From NCBI GenBank assembly GCA_009829735.1, contig CM020618.1, positions 37,610,894 through 37,674,893 on the forward strand: a DNA stretch of 64,000 nt. The letters run 5' to 3'. The position numbers and the translations under genes were made by a program. The DNA comes from Pyropia yezoensis (lineage: Eukaryota > Rhodophyta > Bangiophyceae > Bangiales > Bangiaceae). Positions within the stretch are counted from its first letter, which is position 1. The number at the start of each line of letters is the position of its first letter. Of this stretch, positions 10,065 to 20,560 are shown in pieces. The notes below the pieces were generated by a model, which worked only from the letters and a program-made list of their open reading frames with translations, was not told the DNA's origin and made no database searches.

Positions 10065-10153
10065 GAGTGTGAGGGTTAGGGCTGTAGTTAAAAGCCACTC
10101 TGCGTACCACTTCGACTTGAAGCACTCTCGTGGCACTGTTGCTCGGCCTTCCC
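10065..10153. other. Gap between convergent aORF and pol, with hairpins
   Basis: Ninety bases between two convergent stops. It holds CTTC-GACTT-GAAG (10110-10122) and the start of a stronger hairpin, TCCCTCA-CGT-TGAGGGA (10150-10166), whose 3' arm overlaps the pol stop codon. Such a place is where both transcripts would have to end or overlap. Confidence 0.5.
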
Positions 10154-13100
10154 TCACGTTGAGGGAGGGCTGTTAGGGTCTATCTCATTCCGGGCACAGT
10201 ACACCCGGACCTTCTCAGCGGGAAGGTCCTCCACATACTCCCACGTATCATCCTTGGCTTTGTAGCCAAACCAACGCACCCTCAACATGAGGCGGTCAGT
10301 GTCTTCATCCCATCCGTGGTGGATGAACTTATCGAACACGTACTCCTGCGGGCCCTGTTTGGCCGCAGGCAGTGAGGGGAGGCGCCACGACTCCAACGCA
10401 CGCGCCCAAGCTGGGTCTCCTGCAGGCGGTGGTGCAACTTTGACCACGTCCTGTCCGTTCACTGTGCGGACCCCATCGTCACTTTCGATGGTGAAGCGCC
10501 GCCCATCAGTACGAAGGACCTGGTACGGTCCCTTCGTCTGGAATACCAGCTTACCCCCAGTTGGGGTGTGCGAGTGTACCAGCACCCAGTCACCCTGCTC
10601 GGGGACATGTTTAGCATTGCGCACCTTTTTGTCAAAGGTACGCTTGTAGCGCTTTTGTGCTTTGTCCATCTCAGCCCTGACTTTAGGGATGAGGTTTTCA
10701 AGCCTAGCAGCGAACTCCGCCTTACTCTCAGTAGGAGTAGGCGTACTGCCACCATCCTCCCTAGTTGGGAGCGGCCGCCGCACGGCAATAGACCGCACGC
10801 GACGGGTGGTCACAAAAGCGAGGGGTACTTCCCTGGTAGATGAGTGAACCTGCGAATTGTAGGCAGTGGTAAGAATAGAAATATATTGGTCCCACGTCTT
10901 CACATGCTCACTCACATAGTGGCGCAGCTGCCGAACAATAGATTTCTTGAAGCGCTCCACCTGCCCATTAGTTTGTGTGTGGTAGGGGGTGGCATAGTTT
11001 GACTTAACCCCCAACATATCCAGCACTCCCTGAAACAGTACAGACGCAAATTGCGGTCCATTGTCCGATAGTGTACTGTCCGGAATGCCATACGCGGCAA
11101 CCCAGTGATCTAGGAAGGCTGACACGACCGACATGGCCGTGATCTCTGCCAGTGGGATCGCTCGCGTAAGTTTCGTGAAGCGGTCACAGATGACCAGGAG
11201 GTACTGGTTGCCCTCCTCGGTCACTGGCAGTGGCCCAAGGATGTCCATCGCCAACGCGGCAAAGGGCTCCTTGGCCGGGAACAATAGCATAGCCGTACTA
11301 GGCCGCCGTTCCATCAGACGATTCTGTGCACAACTTGTGCAGGCAGCCACCCAACTGTAGATGTCCACCACCATGGACGGCCAGTAGTACCTGGTCCTCA
11401 GGGTCTGGTACAGTTTACTAGACCCCAGGTGTCCACCCGTGGGAGCGTTGTGCTCCCTCTCAAGGATACTGTCCTTGAGGGATGCGGGGACGACAAGTTG
11501 TTCGGTCCCCTGGAATACCCCCCTCCTCATGGGGAGGCCATCGTCTCCCAGAAAGAACCGTGTCTCCGCCACTGTATCCAGTGTATCCCTCTGCGACTTA
11601 CAGAAGGGATCCTCGGCCTGGGCCTTCACCACCTCGTCCAGGGACAGGGGCAAGTACTTCTTGTTCCCTAGCGCCTCGGGGTTCAACACCTGACCCGAGC
11701 GCGTGACTACCCCCACTATGGTGATGTTCTCATCGACTGGGTTAGTGTCCAGCCCCTCGGTAGGTACCGGAGAGAGGCCGTCGGCAAGGGCATGTTGCCT
11801 GCCAGGTCGGTACTCAATATCAAAGTTGAAGGGTGCCAGTCGCACCCTCCACCGGTTGAGACGAGTGTTCGTACTGTCCGTCTTAAAGATGAACTGCATC
11901 GCGCGGTGGTCACAGCGGATGAGGAACTTCTCACCCTCCAGGTAGTGACGAAGTGACGTCACCGCCCATACCACTGCGAGTCCTTCCAACTCGGTGACTC
12001 CGTAGTTCTTCTCGGCCGAGTTCAGCCCCTTACTGAAGTATTCCACCGGCAAGTACTCCTTGTCCGGCTGCTGCTGAAGCAACACACAACCAAGTTGGTC
12101 GTAGCTAGCGTCCACATCCAGGATGTAGTGGCCTCCCAACCTGGGAATTGCCAAGATGGGGGGCTTCAGCAGAAGGTCCCGAAGAGTCTCAAAGGACTCC
12201 TGCTCCACCCGACTTGGGGGAGGCAGGTTCTTCGGTAGCGTTGAGCTCACTAGCTCATTCAACGGCTTCGCCACCTTGGCGAAGCCCTTGGTGAAACGTC
12301 GGTACACGTTACACATCCCGAGGAAGCTCCTCATCTGGGTCTGGGTCCGGGGGTACTGAGCCTTACGTATGGCCCTCGAGTTCTTCTCGTTAACACTGAG
12401 ACGCCCCGGACGGACAACATGTCCCAAGTACTCCACCTCTTGAGTGAAGAGGTGGCACTTACTCGCCTTCAGTGACACACCGGCGTCAGCAAGTAGCTTG
12501 AACACCTGGCCAAGATGGCCAATGTGTTCCTCCGGACTTCGGGAGAACACAATGATGTCGTCTAGGTACACAAGACAGATCTGCCACCGTACTCCGGCCA
12601 GAATCATGTCCATAGCGCGCTGGAAAGTTGCCGGCGCGTTACACAGACCAAACGGTAGGCGTTTGCACTGGTAGGTACCACAGTGACAGGTAAAGGTAGT
12701 TTTATGCCTGTCCTCCGGGGCAATGGGAATTTGCCAGTACCCCGCGTTACAGTCCAGGGTAGAGAACACGTTCGCCTCCCCCAGAGAGTCCAGACAGTCA
12801 TACATCATAGGTTGGGGATAACTGTCCTTCACCGTGCTCTCGTTGAGCTTACGGTAGTCGATACAAAACCGGGGGGTCCCATCAACTTTGGGGACTATAA
12901 CCACCGGACTCGCCCACTCGGCGTTGCTGGCCTCGATCACATCGAGGGCCTCCATGCGAGCAACTTGCTCCTTAACGAGGGCCCTTGAACGGGGTCCTCC
13001 CCTATACGGTTGTTGGCGTATAGGGGGTGCACCGGGCTTCAACTCGATCCGGTGTTGGGTAGCTCTCATGAGTCCCAATTGACCATCCCACAACTTGTGA

Positions 13101-14137
13101 TATTGGTCCAAGAGGCGTTCAACTTGAACCCTCAACCTGGGTGGAACACCCTCCATGTTCACATGGGGCCGAGGAGAGGCGGCCGACTTGGCTTGATGCT
13201 TCTCCTTTCCGGACTTCGGGTCGCTACTTGCGCCCGCGTTGAGGGTGACCGCTACTACCGGTCCCTCATGTTGGTCGATATAGCCGAACTTGGCTCCCGA
13301 CTTGAAGTACTTGGGCGTCGGACTCAGGTTCATCACCTGGATCCTCCACGGGACTCCGGCTTTGGAGTCCATCGTGCCAAGGGCAACATGCACTTGGTGC
13401 TTGCGAGCAAGATGGGGGTTAGGGTGTACCAACCCGTTCCCCGAAAAATCAGTTACAACGTCAACGTGCGCCACCGAGTTGGGGGGCAACGTGACTTTGC
13501 GGGCTAAACGCAGGGTAGCAGTAAACCCTTCCCTCACAGAGCAAACAGGCTTCGACTGTGAGACTGTCACAGGAGCCACAGACTTTCCCTTACCAAGGAT
13601 GGGGATAGTCTCCCAATTCATCAACTTGACCCAGTACTCAGGGCCACAAATCAAAAGCACTTGTGTTACGACATAAGGGGTACCCAGAAGCAGGGGTACC
13701 GATATATTCTCAACTACACCATAGGTCACGTCGACCTCATGGGTCCCCAACCTAGTTGGTAGGGTCACGGCACCAACGATGGGAAGTACCCCACCATTGA
13801 TGTCAATCATATGGTCAGCCTTGGACCTCCAGCGTTGGAGCTTCACCTCCTTTGGTAATAGCGACTTGCGTATCAAGGAGGCTCCTGACCCGGTATCAAG
13901 TATGATACGGGCACAACAGGCGCGGCCGGGGGCAAGTTGCACCCGTCCAGCCACCTGGAAGTTCTCACCCGTCAGCACCGCGATGACCCGACGTGGGTTT
14001 ACGTTCTTGGGGAGTCCTACCCGAGGTGGGCGGACTCCCTTAGGTCGCCGCAATATCCGGCACGGTTGGTTCGTCCTCCTGGCCCACTTGGCCGAGGCTG
14101 CCGTTTTGAGCTTCGGACGGCCAGCCCCAACGGTCAT
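10154..14137 (-). CDS. Pol polyprotein of copy A2 with C-terminal chromodomain, intact
   Basis: 1327 residues, one open frame. Domains in order: aspartic protease with LDTGSGAS (81-87); reverse transcriptase with YLDDIIVFS (about 523-531); RNase H beginning near ILDVDAS (673); integrase with an HHCC zinc finger (REHN...GGH...CTSCAQ, about 900-950) and catalytic AMDILGP (about 964), LSDNGPQF (about 1023) and NGQVER (about 1060); a chromodomain-like end from about residue 1265 (YVFDKF...VRWFGY...TWEYVEDL). The PR-RT-RH-IN order and chromodomain place it in the Ty3/gypsy chromoviruses, whose chromodomain can steer integration to marked chromatin. The ATG 14137 overlaps the gag TGA in the -1 frame. 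All catalytic motifs look intact. Confidence 0.96.
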   Translation of the reverse strand: MTVGAGRPKLKTAASAKWARRTNQPCRILRRPKGVRPPRVGLPKNVNPRRVIAVLTGENFQVAGRVQLAPGRACCARIILDTGSGASLIRKSLLPKEVKLQRWRSKADHMIDINGGVLPIVGAVTLPTRLGTHEVDVTYGVVENISVPLLLGTPYVVTQVLLICGPEYWVKLMNWETIPILGKGKSVAPVTVSQSKPVCSVREGFTATLRLARKVTLPPNSVAHVDVVTDFSGNGLVHPNPHLARKHQVHVALGTMDSKAGVPWRIQVMNLSPTPKYFKSGAKFGYIDQHEGPVVAVTLNAGASSDPKSGKEKHQAKSAASPRPHVNMEGVPPRLRVQVERLLDQYHKLWDGQLGLMRATQHRIELKPGAPPIRQQPYRGGPRSRALVKEQVARMEALDVIEASNAEWASPVVIVPKVDGTPRFCIDYRKLNESTVKDSYPQPMMYDCLDSLGEANVFSTLDCNAGYWQIPIAPEDRHKTTFTCHCGTYQCKRLPFGLCNAPATFQRAMDMILAGVRWQICLVYLDDIIVFSRSPEEHIGHLGQVFKLLADAGVSLKASKCHLFTQEVEYLGHVVRPGRLSVNEKNSRAIRKAQYPRTQTQMRSFLGMCNVYRRFTKGFAKVAKPLNELVSSTLPKNLPPPSRVEQESFETLRDLLLKPPILAIPRLGGHYILDVDASYDQLGCVLLQQQPDKEYLPVEYFSKGLNSAEKNYGVTELEGLAVVWAVTSLRHYLEGEKFLIRCDHRAMQFIFKTDSTNTRLNRWRVRLAPFNFDIEYRPGRQHALADGLSPVPTEGLDTNPVDENITIVGVVTRSGQVLNPEALGNKKYLPLSLDEVVKAQAEDPFCKSQRDTLDTVAETRFFLGDDGLPMRRGVFQGTEQLVVPASLKDSILEREHNAPTGGHLGSSKLYQTLRTRYYWPSMVVDIYSWVAACTSCAQNRLMERRPSTAMLLFPAKEPFAALAMDILGPLPVTEEGNQYLLVICDRFTKLTRAIPLAEITAMSVVSAFLDHWVAAYGIPDSTLSDNGPQFASVLFQGVLDMLGVKSNYATPYHTQTNGQVERFKKSIVRQLRHYVSEHVKTWDQYISILTTAYNSQVHSSTREVPLAFVTTRRVRSIAVRRPLPTREDGGSTPTPTESKAEFAARLENLIPKVRAEMDKAQKRYKRTFDKKVRNAKHVPEQGDWVLVHSHTPTGGKLVFQTKGPYQVLRTDGRRFTIESDDGVRTVNGQDVVKVAPPPAGDPAWARALESWRLPSLPAAKQGPQEYVFDKFIHHGWDEDTDRLMLRVRWFGYKAKDDTWEYVEDLPAEKVRVYCARNEIDPNSPPST

Positions 14138-16080
14138 TCGTTTCCCGCCGACTTGGCGTCCGAATCTGAGGGCGGGGAGGAAGACGACGAGTCCGAGGAC
14201 GACGTGTCCGCCTCCTCCGCCGAGGGTGTGGCGACCGCAACGACCGGTCGAGACCCACCCTCGCGGCGTGAACGTACTTCGCTCGTAGCCGACTTCTTAC
14301 TCGCATTCCTAACAAGTTGTTGGATGCGTTTACTCAACTTGGGGCAGTCATATGCCCAGTGTCCATCGGAGTTGCAGTTCCAACACCGATTGTCAGTTCC
14401 CGGAGGGGTCTTCCCAACTGGGGAAGACTAAGAGATACCCTGGGAAGCTCCCGCGGCAGCTACCACCCTCTCCTTGCGGATTCGGCGTGCCTCTCTCAAC
14501 TCTCTGGCCTGGCGCGCCTCCTCCCGTTCCTTGGCCAACTCGGCCTGACGCTCCTGGCGTTGTTCCTCCCGCAACTTGCGGTAGGCCGCGCCTCTGCGAT
14601 AGGCGAACCTGGCCAACTCGGCCAGGGTCGCCCGGGCAGTGTTATGCTCCCGGGTCTCCATCCGGACTGACCAATGGAGTCCCTCCACAAACCGACTCTT
14701 CACCACAGCTTGTGGATGAAGAAACCCACAAAGATTGTTGAGCTTACGGACTCGCTCCGCAAAGGACAACTCGTCCTCCGCCTCTTCCTGATGGGCTTGC
14801 GTAAACTCCTCGACTTGAGAAGCCAACGCTGCCTCATCAACCATGGCTCTCAACAACCAGTTGACGAGCTCCAAATAGGACGTCACCTCCCCCGCGCCTC
14901 CACTTGAGGAGCTGGCCATGACGGACATAAGTTCTGTCCGCAGGTCTCCCTTCGTAAACTCCTGTAGCATGTAAAAAGCCATGCCTTCACTTATGGCATT
15001 GTCGTCACAGGCTTTTGTGAAACGACGTAGGAACTCAAAGACACGGAGGGGGGGAGTTCCATCCCACTCCGCTCTGTGCCCAAAAGAATGAAGTGCATTC
15101 TTCTTGGCACGACCCATAGCTCGGGCCTGGTCAGGACCATACGCCACCGACTTGTTGTGGAGGGCGTAGGTCTTACAGTCAAAGATCCGCTGGTAGACCG
15201 GGTTGGCTACCTGAATCTTGGGCGGCACCTCACGTTGAGGGAACAGCCGCTGTGGCACTGGGGTAAGTCCACTCTCAGTGCCTGTAGTCCGCCGCGGCGC
15301 GCTTGGTGTAGCCGCCGGCGTTTCCGGGGGGAACTCCCCCGTGAAGGGCGTACGCCCCACCGAGTATGGTGTGGCTCCCTCGTTGGGAGTCACAGGTGTC
15401 GCCCCCAGTTCGGGGCGACCCGAGGTAGGCGTCAGGAGAGATTCCCCCTGCGCCTGTGGGCTCGAAAGCCCCAATCCGGTCTGGACATTAAGGCCATCTG
15501 GCAAACTCGCCACAATCTGATTCAGAATAGTATTCGTCATCGTGACCACCAGGTCCGGCAAAGTCTGCCGCAACACATTGGTCGCCTCCCGACGGACAGT
15601 TTCCGCGAGGAGTGGATTGACGACTCCAGTTGAGTCTCGGTCCGCCTCCGGGAGTCCACCTGAGGGGTAACCACGTTCCTCAGGGGTCTCAACCGGGGGC
15701 ATGGGCGCGAGCCCATCGCCGACCAACGGAGGTCCGCCATCCTCGAAAAGCCTAGTTGGCGACGGCTCCAAGCCAAAGTTGGCTCCAACCCGAGTGGAAC
15801 CCGCGGGGACAGTCCTCACCCCTTGGGACGTTCCCGTTGAGTATACCACACGGTGGCCAGACTTCGGCCCACCCACATCAGAAGTGTCACCCGAGTGAAC
15901 TCCCGACTGAGTCGGGGTGGCCTGTTGCCCGCCCGCACTTCCAGTCCTGCTGGCTTGAGGGACCTCTAGTCCCTCTGCGACCCCAGGTAAACCCACCTTA
16001 GTCTCACCAGTATTCAAAGGCACTGAAGTACGTGCGTCACCCGTGTACTCCCCGGACGACGGGGGGTCCGAACTAGCCAT
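14134..16080 (-). pseudogene. Gag of copy A2, interrupted by one amber codon
   Basis: Same gene as 2216-4162, starting at ATG 16080. A TAG at 14430-14428 replaces the TCG of copy A1 and separates about 550 N-terminal residues from the C-terminal CCHC knuckle and Ser/Asp-rich tail. The frame resumes unchanged to the ATGA overlap with pol. As read, Gag would lose its zinc knuckle and pol would be uncoupled, so this young copy probably depends on another copy or on readthrough. Confidence 0.88.
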
Positions 16081-16179
16081 GTTGGCTGACGATCCGTATG
16101 ACAAGGTCCAAGACCACCGTTCCTCTGAGACAGAGGGCCCCCTACACCCGGGTGCACCCGGAGGTAAAGTTTACCTCTG

Positions 16180-16197
16180 TCCCCTGCTGCTCCACCA
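16180..16197 (-). promoter_or_regulatory. Primer-binding site of copy A2
   Basis: TGGTGGAGCAGCAGGGGA on the minus strand, two bases inside the 5' LTR; identical to A1, A3 and family B. Confidence 0.85.
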
Positions 16198-16199
16198 AA

Positions 16200-16668
16200 T
16201 GTGGCAAAAACCACAAGCACACACGGCACCCAAGTTGGGGCGGTGTGCCAGGGCTGCCTCCCGTGTCGGGGGAACCGGAAGAAGTGCAAGTCGCACACAC
16301 TCTGTCCCTGTTGTGGGGCAAACCCCCCCCGGACAAACAAGAAGATGGTGTGTGGTCCAACAGTTTCTTGGTCGGGACGGGGACGCAGGGCCAAGCCCCG
16401 CTGTCCCTCCCCTTATCCCCCCAGGGTCCCCTCAGAATCTCGCCACTCAGAATCTCCCACCCCAGCACCTGCCCACCGGGCCACACGAAAATTCAAGACG
16501 ATAAATGCAGAAAACCCTCAAATCCAAGTTGGATTTACTACTAAGCTAACTATCCCAAACTTAGGGAATATGGACCCAAATGCAGGGGGAGGAACGGATC
16601 AGGCTAGTGGCCTGCCGCCCCTTGCATGGCACGTGTTGCCCCCCTACCTGGGGGTCAATACTGCCACA
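16200..16668 (-). repeat. 5' LTR of copy A2
   Basis: 469 bp, TG...CA, followed by the target duplication CGAGT (16669-16673). It would carry the promoter for the gag-pol RNA; no clear TATA box is seen. Confidence 0.95.
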
Positions 16669-16984
16669 CGAGTGACATCGTCGACCAACCACGGGCGGAC
16701 ATCCCCGTCTGTGCTGCCTGAATTTTATTCTCTGCGCTGTTTGAAAGCTGGCATCAAGGACCAGGCACATGATTCACCGACACTGAGGACACCACACATC
16801 CTCGCTGGCGGCTGAGTGCGATATGACTGGCTCGCCGGCTTTTGGATTGATTGAATTTGGCGTTGGTGGCCCTTACAGCCGGTCGGACCTTCTGGCCGAC
16901 CGGCGTTTGGAGCCGGCTGGTGGGGCGCGCTGGGCGCCATCCACGGGACCCCCTTCGTTTCGGGCAAACTGGGCCTGCACTCCT

Positions 16985-17834
16985 TTAGCGCGCACGCCCG
17001 CCCATGCTTTGTTCTGAGAGACATGCTTTGTTTTTGGACCGTTCTGTGCCTACCGACGGTGCGATGGGGAAACGCATGCTTTGGGGCACCTCAGGTGCCC
17101 CGACGCGAGTATATAGTGTGTGGGTGTCGGCGCCACCGGGTGAGACGAGACAGGCAACCACAGACACAGACCAAGGACACTGTTTACCTTTTGTACCCTC
17201 GATCCCCACCGACGTCGCGCCCATCTTCTTCCCCAGACCCACCCCCGTCGAGACCACCGTCCTCTTCCCCGTGCCCCCCCGCCCCATTGGCTCGCAGGGC
17301 CCGCTGACACCCCCACGAGTACGTTGAGGGCTCCCCGGTTTTGCGTGGGTCCTCACTGTCACACCCGACGGGTGCACGTGTCCGGCGCGCTTGTTTTTGC
17401 TCTTCAAAAGCTCCGCCCCCGCACAGTGCGCGCGCTGATCCTCCCTGTTCATAGTGGCCATGCGTGCCAACCAGTCATCTGTGGCCGCGGTGGGGTCGAG
17501 AAAAGGCGTACAGCAGGCGGTACAAACGAAGGCCAGGTGACGACCAGTGGTGGGATCAATCACGTCCTTTACCAAGAGAGCAGCCTCATCCACAGCACTA
17601 CAGGACATAGAGAAGTAGAGGTCGGGGCGGCGCACGATGCTCGCTAGCACGCCGCCGTCGGAGCGACGTGCAGTCTCGTGGGGTTCCTTCATATGGCCAC
17701 GTGCAGCTCGGTGTGGTCTCTCCGTACAACCCATGAAGAGAAAACATGCACCAAAGCTTCACCCCGCTTCACGCCCTCCAAGTGAAAGTTACCTCATCGT
17801 CGAGCCGCCCGCGGCCGTCGCGGTCTCGGCCATG
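16985..17834 (-). CDS. Possible 5' exons of a zinc-binding protein
   Basis: An ATG at 17834 starts a short exon (MAETATAAGGSTM) ending at a GTAACT donor near 17792. After a possible AG acceptor the open frame continues to 16985. The best protein-like part is VCTACCTPF...DDWLARMATMNREDQRAHCAG, a Cys pair followed by a His-Cys, suggesting a small zinc-binding module. The later part is Gly/Arg-rich and probably intron or UTR. It is upstream of and on the same strand as the DDE-like pseudogene, with copy A2 between them, so it may be the N-terminus of that gene. Splice sites are guesses by eye. Confidence 0.3.
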
Positions 17835-19654
17835 GCACCAGCGGTGAATGAGGCGCCCCCACTAGGGACAGGCGGGTCCGATGGTCGTGCTCAAGTCCGT
17901 GTAGTCGTCCGCGAACACCCGGTGCCTCCCGCACTGTACGCTGTACGTGACGTGCTGGGGAAGGATGTAGGAAATTGCAGTATGGTGAGCGTCGGAGACG
18001 CAGCCGGGGACGGCGGCTGGAGGTGCGCCCACGGACGCTTCTGGCCACAGGCATCTCCCAAAACCTTCGGCACACGAGTGAGGGGAATTGACACAATTCA
18101 AATGTTTCAGACCCCTGCGACCGGCCTTAACCAGGCGTGGGGCGTCGGCCGAGATTATGCTCCGGTCCTCGTGCAAAATATGGCGTTCGGAAGAGAAAAA
18201 AAGAGTCGCTCGGGGTGGCCAGATCGCAGCTCACGGCCCTGTAGAGTGCTCGACTGTTTAGAGAATAGTCGACCCAAGGTACATAAAGACGGGCTACTAC
18301 CAGCTGCCTGCCGCGCGCCTGCAGGGCACGGAATTGGGCAGCGCAGCGCGCTGCCCTGCCCAATGGGAGCGCCCGCGGGACGCGGCGGCGGCGGTGGCCC
18401 GCTCGCGCCACACGCGGCCGGTCGAGGAGCGCCCGCCCAATCGCCGCCCGCAGCAGCGACTGGAGGGTGTCCACGACGGGCGGCGGCGCGGCGGCGCCGC
18501 CGCCCCACCGTCGGGGGCGGCAAGGATAGGGGAGGCGGCAGCGGCAGCTGCTGTGAGGGGCGTGGCGGGGCTCAGTGGCAGGGTGATGACAAGGGCGGCA
18601 ACCATGGGGAGATGAGACAAGGACAGGACGTCGCCGTCCAGAGGCAGGAAATGTGAGTCGGTGGGTGTGGTTTGTGTGTTTGATGAGGACGAGAAGCAAT
18701 GCTCATCGACGGCACACCGTACCCCCGTTCTGTACTGTACACTGTTGGTTTCCGCCACCTCCCTACTCCCCTACACCCCTGCTCTGTCCTCCTTCCCCTT
18801 TCATCCCCTATCCAGTTCCGCATCGCCCCACCCACCTCCATTCAACGGCCTTTGAGCCTGTTGGCGCGGCCCATCCCATGCACCGCCACTCCCGGACGTT
18901 CTTTGCTGCTCTCCCCCCGTCCCCCACCGCCCGCGCACTCGACCGCCCTCCGACCCGCCTTTCCGACTCGCCCTTGTCCGCCTATAGGCGCGGTAGCTAT
19001 CGCGGAGCGCCGCGCGGCTCCCCACCTCGCGCCACCCCGCCATCCCGCCACCCCTTCTCCCCCACACCTCACCGCCGCGCTCTATCCCCCTAGTCACCGC
19101 CACCCTCGTACGGTGACATGGCGGTGACAAATGAATTGTAGCGGGGGGGGGGGGGGGGGAGAGACTGGGAAGGCGTCGAGGAGGCCCACGGATGGACGGA
19201 CCGGGGGTGGAGAATGGGAGGGGAGCTAAAGGGGCGGTAGGGGGACGGTGAGGATGGAGGGCGGATGCGCGCCCATTAGGCCGTGTGCAGCGCCGCGAGG
19301 ACCGCACGGCCACAACGGCTTGGCCTGCCAGTGCGGCGGACCGTCGCGGTGCGGTTGTAGGGCAGCGGGGCAGCGGGCTGGCCGCCACGTCAGTGCAGCG
19401 GTCGCGTCGGCGGCGGCCAGGCCTGTCCACGGCGCGTGACTGGGTTGGCCAGTGCAGCTGACGGACGCACCCCCCGCGCGGCGGCCGGGATGGATCACCC
19501 ACTCGGTGGGGGCAGTGTCGACCCATTGCGGTAGGGAGACTAAAGAATAGGGATCGGAGCGCAGGTGGTGCGGGCAGCGGAGCTCGTGCAGGCGCTGGGG
19601 CAGAAGAGGGGCCGTCGCCCGCGGCGAACACTACAGGAATATGTACCAATGAAG
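17835..19654. other. GC-rich stretch, no gene recognised
   Basis: Overlapping frames exist on both strands, but their products are biased Arg/Pro/Ala/Gly strings typical of high-GC non-coding DNA. It contains a G17 run at 19143-19159 and CT-rich tracts around 18720-18860. It could hold the promoter of the minus-strand gene starting at 17834. I see no RNA gene. Confidence 0.4.
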
Positions 19655-19698
19655 CTCAGTGCCTGAACTGAGGGCCCTCAGTGCCTGAACTGAGGGCC
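19655..19698 (+). repeat. 22-bp tandem duplication
   Basis: Two exact adjacent copies of CTCAGTGCCTGAACTGAGGG plus CC. Each copy contains the inverted pair CTCAG/CTGAG, so it can also fold as small hairpins. The flanks give no gene. Confidence 0.9.
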
Positions 19699-20067
19699 AC
19701 GCGGAGGAGGGACGACTGCCCGGCAAGACTCACCGGGGGGGCGAGGGACGGCTGTCGGAGCGGCGCGCCCGGCGGGAACAAGCGGGCCGGCCACGTGCCG
19801 GCCTAGGCGCGGGGGCGAGAGACGTCGTACGGAACTATACGTGTGGCGGGTGACGATAGATTTCTCATTTTTTTTTTGGGATGGAACAATCTGAGATAGA
19901 CATACCATCGTGACGAGGAGAACAAGATCTATCACATGCAGGGTTGGCAAAAGTGAAATACTTGTTGTCTAGGCGTTGATTGATGTAAATATTCATTAAA
20001 CATAATTTGACTTTTCAATTATATACATGATTCATCAAATGACCGTACTTAACACAAGTATTGACGA

Positions 20068-20560
20068 CTTATTCTGGCATTCTATGCCAACTATTGCAGT
20101 TCTCCCAATTTTGGCCGATCCGGACAAGAACAAGAACAACAGTCCACTGACCAAGGACATGCCTCACAGGATGCCTCTTTGACCAATGAGAGCTCCGCAT
20201 TAGCCTCCATTGTTGTGCAAACAATAAGATCTGCGACTCTGTCGGGACTCCGAGCACATGTAGGGGAGAACCCGAGTGTAACAAACACAAAGACATGCTG
20301 GACAACTGTTCCGGAGAGGAACGAGCCGATGTGGCGATCTCAGCAGAGAGAACAACAATGTTTCGACCAATCAGCGATTGGTAAGAGGCCCACTTTGACT
20401 GCAGCCAATCATCTGCTCTGGGCGATCGAGCCAATAGAGCACGCGATTGGGTCGCCCTCACCTGCCAGCACGCGATTGGCTCACACAGTTGTTCATGCAG
20501 TGTTGTTCTTGTCCGGATCGGCCAAAATTGGCAGATCAGCAATATCGATGCCGCAACAAG
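20068..20560. mobile_element. MITE-like element with long inverted ends
   Basis: About 493 bp. A perfect 29-bp inverted repeat lies at 20105-20133 and 20503-20531 (starts CCAATTTTGGCCGATCCGGA). Weaker similarity continues outward to CTTATTCTGGCAT on the left and its counterpart on the right, giving ends of roughly 60 bp. The interior has no credible ORF. It is rich in CCAAT/ATTGG motifs, including GCACGCGATTGG twice. The surrounding DNA is AT-richer than the rest of the window. No target duplication could be assigned, and no autonomous partner with these ends is present here. Confidence 0.75.

Larger units (their letters stand above)
7233..16668 (-). mobile_element. Complete Ty3/gypsy chromovirus family A, copy A2 (9436 bp)
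   Basis: Full-length element with two 469-bp LTRs of the same orientation, TGTGGCA...TGCCACA ends, and the 5-bp target duplication CGAGT at 7228-7232 and 16669-16673. Reading minus strand: 5' LTR, primer-binding site, gag (amber-interrupted), pol with chromodomain, then a convergent aORF on the plus strand, polypurine tract, 3' LTR. By eye the LTRs differ at only about 3 of 469 positions, so the insertion is recent. It lies between the DDE-like pseudogene (left) and a zinc-binding exon (right), both minus strand. Confidence 0.97.

Noticed and set aside
18801..19649. 282-codon minus-strand frame
   Set aside because: Arg/Pro/Ala strings from high-GC sequence, with equally long frames on the other strand; no protein-like signal.
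20069..20542. 157-codon minus-strand frame across the MITE
   Set aside because: It spans both inverted ends of the MITE, has no domain, and its composition follows the repeat; treated as chance.
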